Of a stretch of DNA of 9,064 nt, positions 5,707 to 9,064 are shown one piece after another. Where the stretch lies: the NCBI GenBank assembly GCA_016926925.1, contig JAFGNQ010000095.1, positions 1-9,064 of the forward strand, written 5' to 3'. Position numbers and translations under genes: made by a program. Position 1 is the first letter of the stretch. Every line of letters starts with the position of its first letter. This DNA comes from Candidatus Aminicenantota bacterium (GTDB lineage: Bacteria > Acidobacteriota > Aminicenantia > Aminicenantales > Aminicenantaceae). A model generated the notes under the pieces. That model worked only from the letters and a program-made list of their open reading frames with translations. It searched no databases and was not told where the DNA came from.

Positions 5707-7608
5707 ATGACTGATATTTTCTGGCTTATTCCGCTCATCCCCGGATTGAGTTCCGCTATTCTGCTCGTTTTCGGGACAAAACTTCCCAAAAAATATATCT
5801 CCTTCCAGGCATGTTTTGCCGTATTCGTCTCATTTGTTATCGGCCTCATTTCCTTTATCGGCTTGAATCAAGCAGGACATGCAGACCATCCCCTGATAAA
5901 AAATCTCTTCTCCTGGATTCATTCCGGTAGCTTCAAAGCCGATCTCTCCTTCCAATTCGACCCGCTGACAGCCGTTATGGTGCTCGTCGTCACCGCGGTC
6001 GGTTTCCTTATCCATGTCTATTCCATCGGCTACATGGCCGATGACAAAAGCTACGCACGTTTTTTTCAAAACCTCAACCTCTTCACTTTTGCCATGCTCA
6101 TCCTGGTGATGGGTTCCAATATGGTTTTGATGTTCGTAGGCTGGGAAGGAGTCGGTCTGTGTTCCTACCTGCTGATCGGTTTCTGGTTTGAAAAACACTC
6201 GGCTGCGAATGCCGGGAAAAAAGCATTTATAGTCAACCGCATCGGGGATGCCGGTTTTATCCTGGGAATACTCTTCATCTTTATCTTCGTCGGAAGCTCG
6301 GAATTCACAGCCATCAATGCAGCTATCGGCGGCGGCCAGATAACAAAAGGATTGGCCACATTGATCGCCATCCTCTTGTTTGTCGGGGCTTGCGGAAAAT
6401 CAGCCCAAATTCCACTCTATGTCTGGCTTCCGGATGCCATGGAAGGCCCGACTCCTGTCAGCGCCCTCATTCACGCGGCCACGATGGTGACGGCCGGAGT
6501 CTACATGGTTGCCCGGATGAACCTCCTCTACTCATTATCAGGAACCGCCGGGAACATTGTGGCCATAGTCGGAGCACTGACAGCCATATTCGCCGCCACT
6601 ATGGCCTTGACTCAGAACGACATCAAGCGTGTGCTCGCCTACTCGACGATTTCCCAACTGGGATACATGTTCATCGGGTGCGGTGTCGGCGCCTATGCTG
6701 CGGGAATCTTCCACCTTTACACTCATGCCTTTTTCAAGAGTCTCTTGTTCTTGGCTGCCGGGAGCGTCATGCATGCCATGTCAGGGGAACTGAATATGCA
6801 AAAAATGGGAGGATTGAGAAAATACCTTCCACGCACCTATCCCACATTCCTCATCGGGGCGATTGCCATCGCCGGAGTCCCCTTCCTTTCCGGATTTTTC
6901 TCAAAAGACGCCATCTTGACCAGCGCGTTCGCCAACGGCCATTATTTCGTCTGGGCCTTGGGGATTACAGGCGCGGTACTGACCGCGTTCTATATGTTCC
7001 GCCTCATATTCCTGACTTTTCATGGGAAGGAAAGGCTCGAGCCCGAAGTTAAAGCCCATCTTCATGAATCGCCTCCTTCCATGACCGTACCGCTCATGAT
7101 TCTTGCATTTTTCGCCATAGTAGCGGGTTATATCGGATTGCCCGTTGTTTTGGGAAAGAATGTGAACTGGATCGAGCACTATTTGCATCCGGTCATAAAA
7201 GGAGGGCATGCCGCCCATCTCGGTATCGGCACGGAATGGCTGCTTATCCTGATCTCGGTCGGTGTAGCTCTCTTCGGAATCTTTATGGCCTACGTTTTCT
7301 ACATCAAAAACCCGCAGATCCCGCACAATCTCGTAGCCCGCTTTCCACGGCTCTACAAGCTCCTTTACAATAAATATTATGTGGACGAAATCTATAACGC
7401 TACCATTGTCAATCCCATGATCCGCGGCTCTGAAATCGCCTACGAAAACTTTGATCTTAAAGTGATAGACGGAACCGTAAACGGCTCAGCTAAAACCGCC
7501 GGATTCTTCGGTAAAGCCTTCAGTCTCTTCCAAACAGGCCTGCTCAAAGACTACGCGCTGATATTCCTGTTGGGAGCGATAATCTTACTAGGATATTTGT
7601 TGTTTTAG
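5707..7608 (+). CDS. nuoL: NADH-quinone oxidoreductase subunit L
   Basis: The 633-residue protein is the largest antiporter-like subunit of complex I (ND5), at the far end of the membrane arm; it pumps protons and carries the long lateral helix at its C-terminus. Key residues are visible: E147 in VGWEGVGLCSYLLIGFW, K231 in GACGKSAQ, H256 in SALIHAATMV, H336/H340/K344 in FHLYTHAFFKSL, and K400/D401 in FFSKDA. The length is slightly above the typical 610. The last helix (about 615-633) closes the protein at the usual place. AAGGG ahead of the ATG lies in the end of nuoK, one base away. No sign of frameshift or damage. Confidence 0.97.
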   Translation: MTDIFWLIPLIPGLSSAILLVFGTKLPKKYISFQACFAVFVSFVIGLISFIGLNQAGHADHPLIKNLFSWIHSGSFKADLSFQFDPLTAVMVLVVTAVGFLIHVYSIGYMADDKSYARFFQNLNLFTFAMLILVMGSNMVLMFVGWEGVGLCSYLLIGFWFEKHSAANAGKKAFIVNRIGDAGFILGILFIFIFVGSSEFTAINAAIGGGQITKGLATLIAILLFVGACGKSAQIPLYVWLPDAMEGPTPVSALIHAATMVTAGVYMVARMNLLYSLSGTAGNIVAIVGALTAIFAATMALTQNDIKRVLAYSTISQLGYMFIGCGVGAYAAGIFHLYTHAFFKSLLFLAAGSVMHAMSGELNMQKMGGLRKYLPRTYPTFLIGAIAIAGVPFLSGFFSKDAILTSAFANGHYFVWALGITGAVLTAFYMFRLIFLTFHGKERLEPEVKAHLHESPPSMTVPLMILAFFAIVAGYIGLPVVLGKNVNWIEHYLHPVIKGGHAAHLGIGTEWLLILISVGVALFGIFMAYVFYIKNPQIPHNLVARFPRLYKLLYNKYYVDEIYNATIVNPMIRGSEIAYENFDLKVIDGTVNGSAKTAGFFGKAFSLFQTGLLKDYALIFLLGAIILLGYLLF

Positions 7609-7611
7609 AAA

Positions 7612-9064
7612 ATGAACGCACCTATTATAAGCATCGTGACCTTCCTGCCTCTTGCAGGCGCCATCCTTTTGATCTTCGTCAACAAGGGAAGGGAAAACCT
7701 TCTCAGATATTTGGCTCTGCTGTTCACGCTTGTCGTCTTTGTCATTTCTCTCTTCCTCTACTTCAACTTCGACGCGCAAACCGCTGATGCCCAGTTCGTG
7801 GAAAAGGCCTCTTGGATCGGACACGGTATCAATTACCATGTCGGCATCGACGGCATCAGTCTGTTTCTCATCATTCTCACCACCTTTCTCATGCCGATCG
7901 CCGTCCTCTCCTCATGGAAATATATCGAGAAAAGAGTCAAAGAGTACCTGATATTTTTGCTGATCTTAGAGACGGGGATCATCGGAGTCTTCGTTTCGCT
8001 GAATCTTTTCCTTTTCTATGTGTTCTGGGAAGCCATGCTCATCCCTATGTACTTCCTTATAGGCGTCTGGGGAGGGAAGCGCAAGATTTACGCTACCGTC
8101 AAATTCGTCTTGTTCACGATGTTCGGCAGTCTCCTGATGCTCGTAGCCATCTTTTTTCTTTACTCCACCTATTACAAAGCCACCGGAATTTATTCCTTTA
8201 ATATCTTCGATTTTTACAAACTTGTCTTGAATCCGCAGCTCCAAGTCTGGCTTTTCCTGGCCTTCGCTCTGGCCTTTGCCATAAAAGTACCAATGTTCCC
8301 TTTCCACACTTGGCTGCCTGACGCCCATGTCGAAGCCCCTACGGCAGGTTCTGTCATCCTGGCCGCTGTCCTCCTAAAAATGGGGGCTTACGGCTTTCTC
8401 CGGTTCGCGATTCCCATGTTTCCCGATGCCCTGATGAAATTCCTTCCCTATTTAGCTGTTCTCTGCCTTATCGGCATCATATACGGCGGCTTGATGGCTC
8501 TCATCCAAAAAGATATCAAATCGCTTGTCGCCTACTCCAGCGTCAGCCACATGGGGCTCATAATGCTGGCCGTTTTCGCCATGAATTTTGAAGGCATTCA
8601 AGGAGCCATTTACCAAATGCTCAATCACGGGCTGAGCACGGGCGCGCTGTTTTTGTGCGTCGGCATTCTGTATGAGAGGGCCCACACGCGTCTCATTAAG
8701 GATTTCGGAGGCGTCAGCAAGCAGATGCCCGTATTTGCGGCCTTCTTTTTGATTTGCTTGCTGTCATCGGTGGGATTGCCCGGGCTCAACGGATTCGTGG
8801 GGGAGATTCTGTGTCTCTTCGGAATTTTCAAAGCTAACAATGTGCTTGCAATCCTGGCTGTAACCACCGTTATCCTTGCGGCTGCCTACCTTCTTTGGAT
8901 GTTTCAGAGAGTCATGCACGGCCCCATCACCAACGAAAAAATCTCTTCATTTCCTGACATCAAGAAAAGAGAGATCCTCTACCTGGTTCCCATTGTCATC
9001 ATGATGTTCTGGATGGGAATATATCCGCAGACCTTCCTGAGAAAAATGGACGCATCCGTGAACA
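7612..9064 (+). CDS. nuoM: NADH-quinone oxidoreductase subunit M (3' end beyond window)
   Basis: The frame from the ATG at 7612 stays open for 484 codons to the window edge; full NuoM is about 500-520 residues, so only the last part is missing. It is an antiporter-like proton-pumping subunit (ND4) between NuoL and NuoN. Conserved residues: E140 in FYVFWEAMLIPMYFLIG, K225 in FAIKVPMFPFHTWLPDAH, K256 in LLKMGAYGFLRF, and E398 in LPGLNGFVGE. It starts three bases after the nuoL stop. There is no clear Shine-Dalgarno sequence, so coupled translation from nuoL is likely. nuoN would be expected next, outside the window. Confidence 0.96.
   Translation, partial: MNAPIISIVTFLPLAGAILLIFVNKGRENLLRYLALLFTLVVFVISLFLYFNFDAQTADAQFVEKASWIGHGINYHVGIDGISLFLIILTTFLMPIAVLSSWKYIEKRVKEYLIFLLILETGIIGVFVSLNLFLFYVFWEAMLIPMYFLIGVWGGKRKIYATVKFVLFTMFGSLLMLVAIFFLYSTYYKATGIYSFNIFDFYKLVLNPQLQVWLFLAFALAFAIKVPMFPFHTWLPDAHVEAPTAGSVILAAVLLKMGAYGFLRFAIPMFPDALMKFLPYLAVLCLIGIIYGGLMALIQKDIKSLVAYSSVSHMGLIMLAVFAMNFEGIQGAIYQMLNHGLSTGALFLCVGILYERAHTRLIKDFGGVSKQMPVFAAFFLICLLSSVGLPGLNGFVGEILCLFGIFKANNVLAILAVTTVILAAAYLLWMFQRVMHGPITNEKISSFPDIKKREILYLVPIVIMMFWMGIYPQTFLRKMDASVN

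Noticed and set aside
6390..7052. 220-residue plus-strand frame inside nuoL
   Set aside because: It is an alternative frame of the clearly real nuoL gene, rich in Arg, His, Cys and Ser, with no recognisable domain.

Overview
The window looks like a chromosomal segment of a Gram-negative bacterium of moderate GC content. The organism is not identifiable with certainty. Three features point towards Acidobacteriota, Aminicenantes or a deltaproteobacteria-like lineage: a zinc-ribbon Ser/Thr kinase, a relic of a kinase-type TPR tail, and a 14-subunit-type complex I module. This placement is inference from protein style only.

Layout. (1) 1-905, minus strand: N-terminal 301 codons of a zinc-ribbon plus Ser/Thr protein kinase, running off the left edge, with a good sigma70-type promoter (941-969) and Shine-Dalgarno sequence. 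(2) 906-2394: a worn accessory patch. It holds a terminator-like hairpin that overlaps the kinase promoter and an orphan ribbon-helix-helix (CopG/BrnA-like) antitoxin whose start codon sits in an inverted repeat. It also holds a minus-strand pseudogene of a TPR/kinase C-terminus with two in-frame stops and a probable frameshift, and the 3' half of an ISL3-family transposase. (3) 2395-4482, plus strand: a complete MATE-family exporter followed by a secreted alpha/beta-hydrolase-like protein that appears cut off at its 3' end. (4) 4583-4659, minus strand: an initiator tRNA-fMet with a consensus promoter. (5) 4909-9064, plus strand: nuoJ, nuoK, nuoL and the start of nuoM, tightly packed, behind their own TTGACA/TACAAT promoter.

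How the parts relate. nuoJKLM encode core proton-pumping membrane subunits of NADH-quinone oxidoreductase (complex I) and keep the key charged residues. No nuoA-I lies directly upstream; a divergent tRNA gene is there instead, so this is either a split nuo locus or the distal part of one that has been separated. The left half reads as a patch of gene wreckage (truncated IS, truncated hydrolase, dead TPR tail, antitoxin without toxin) beside the 3' end of the tRNA gene.

I found no convincing undescribed multi-gene system. The points most worth checking are the antitoxin start region, the dead kinase/TPR tail, the promoter-overlapping hairpin, the unusual 1:72 pair of the initiator tRNA, the almost leaderless nuoJ, and the unexplained tract at 4420-4582.
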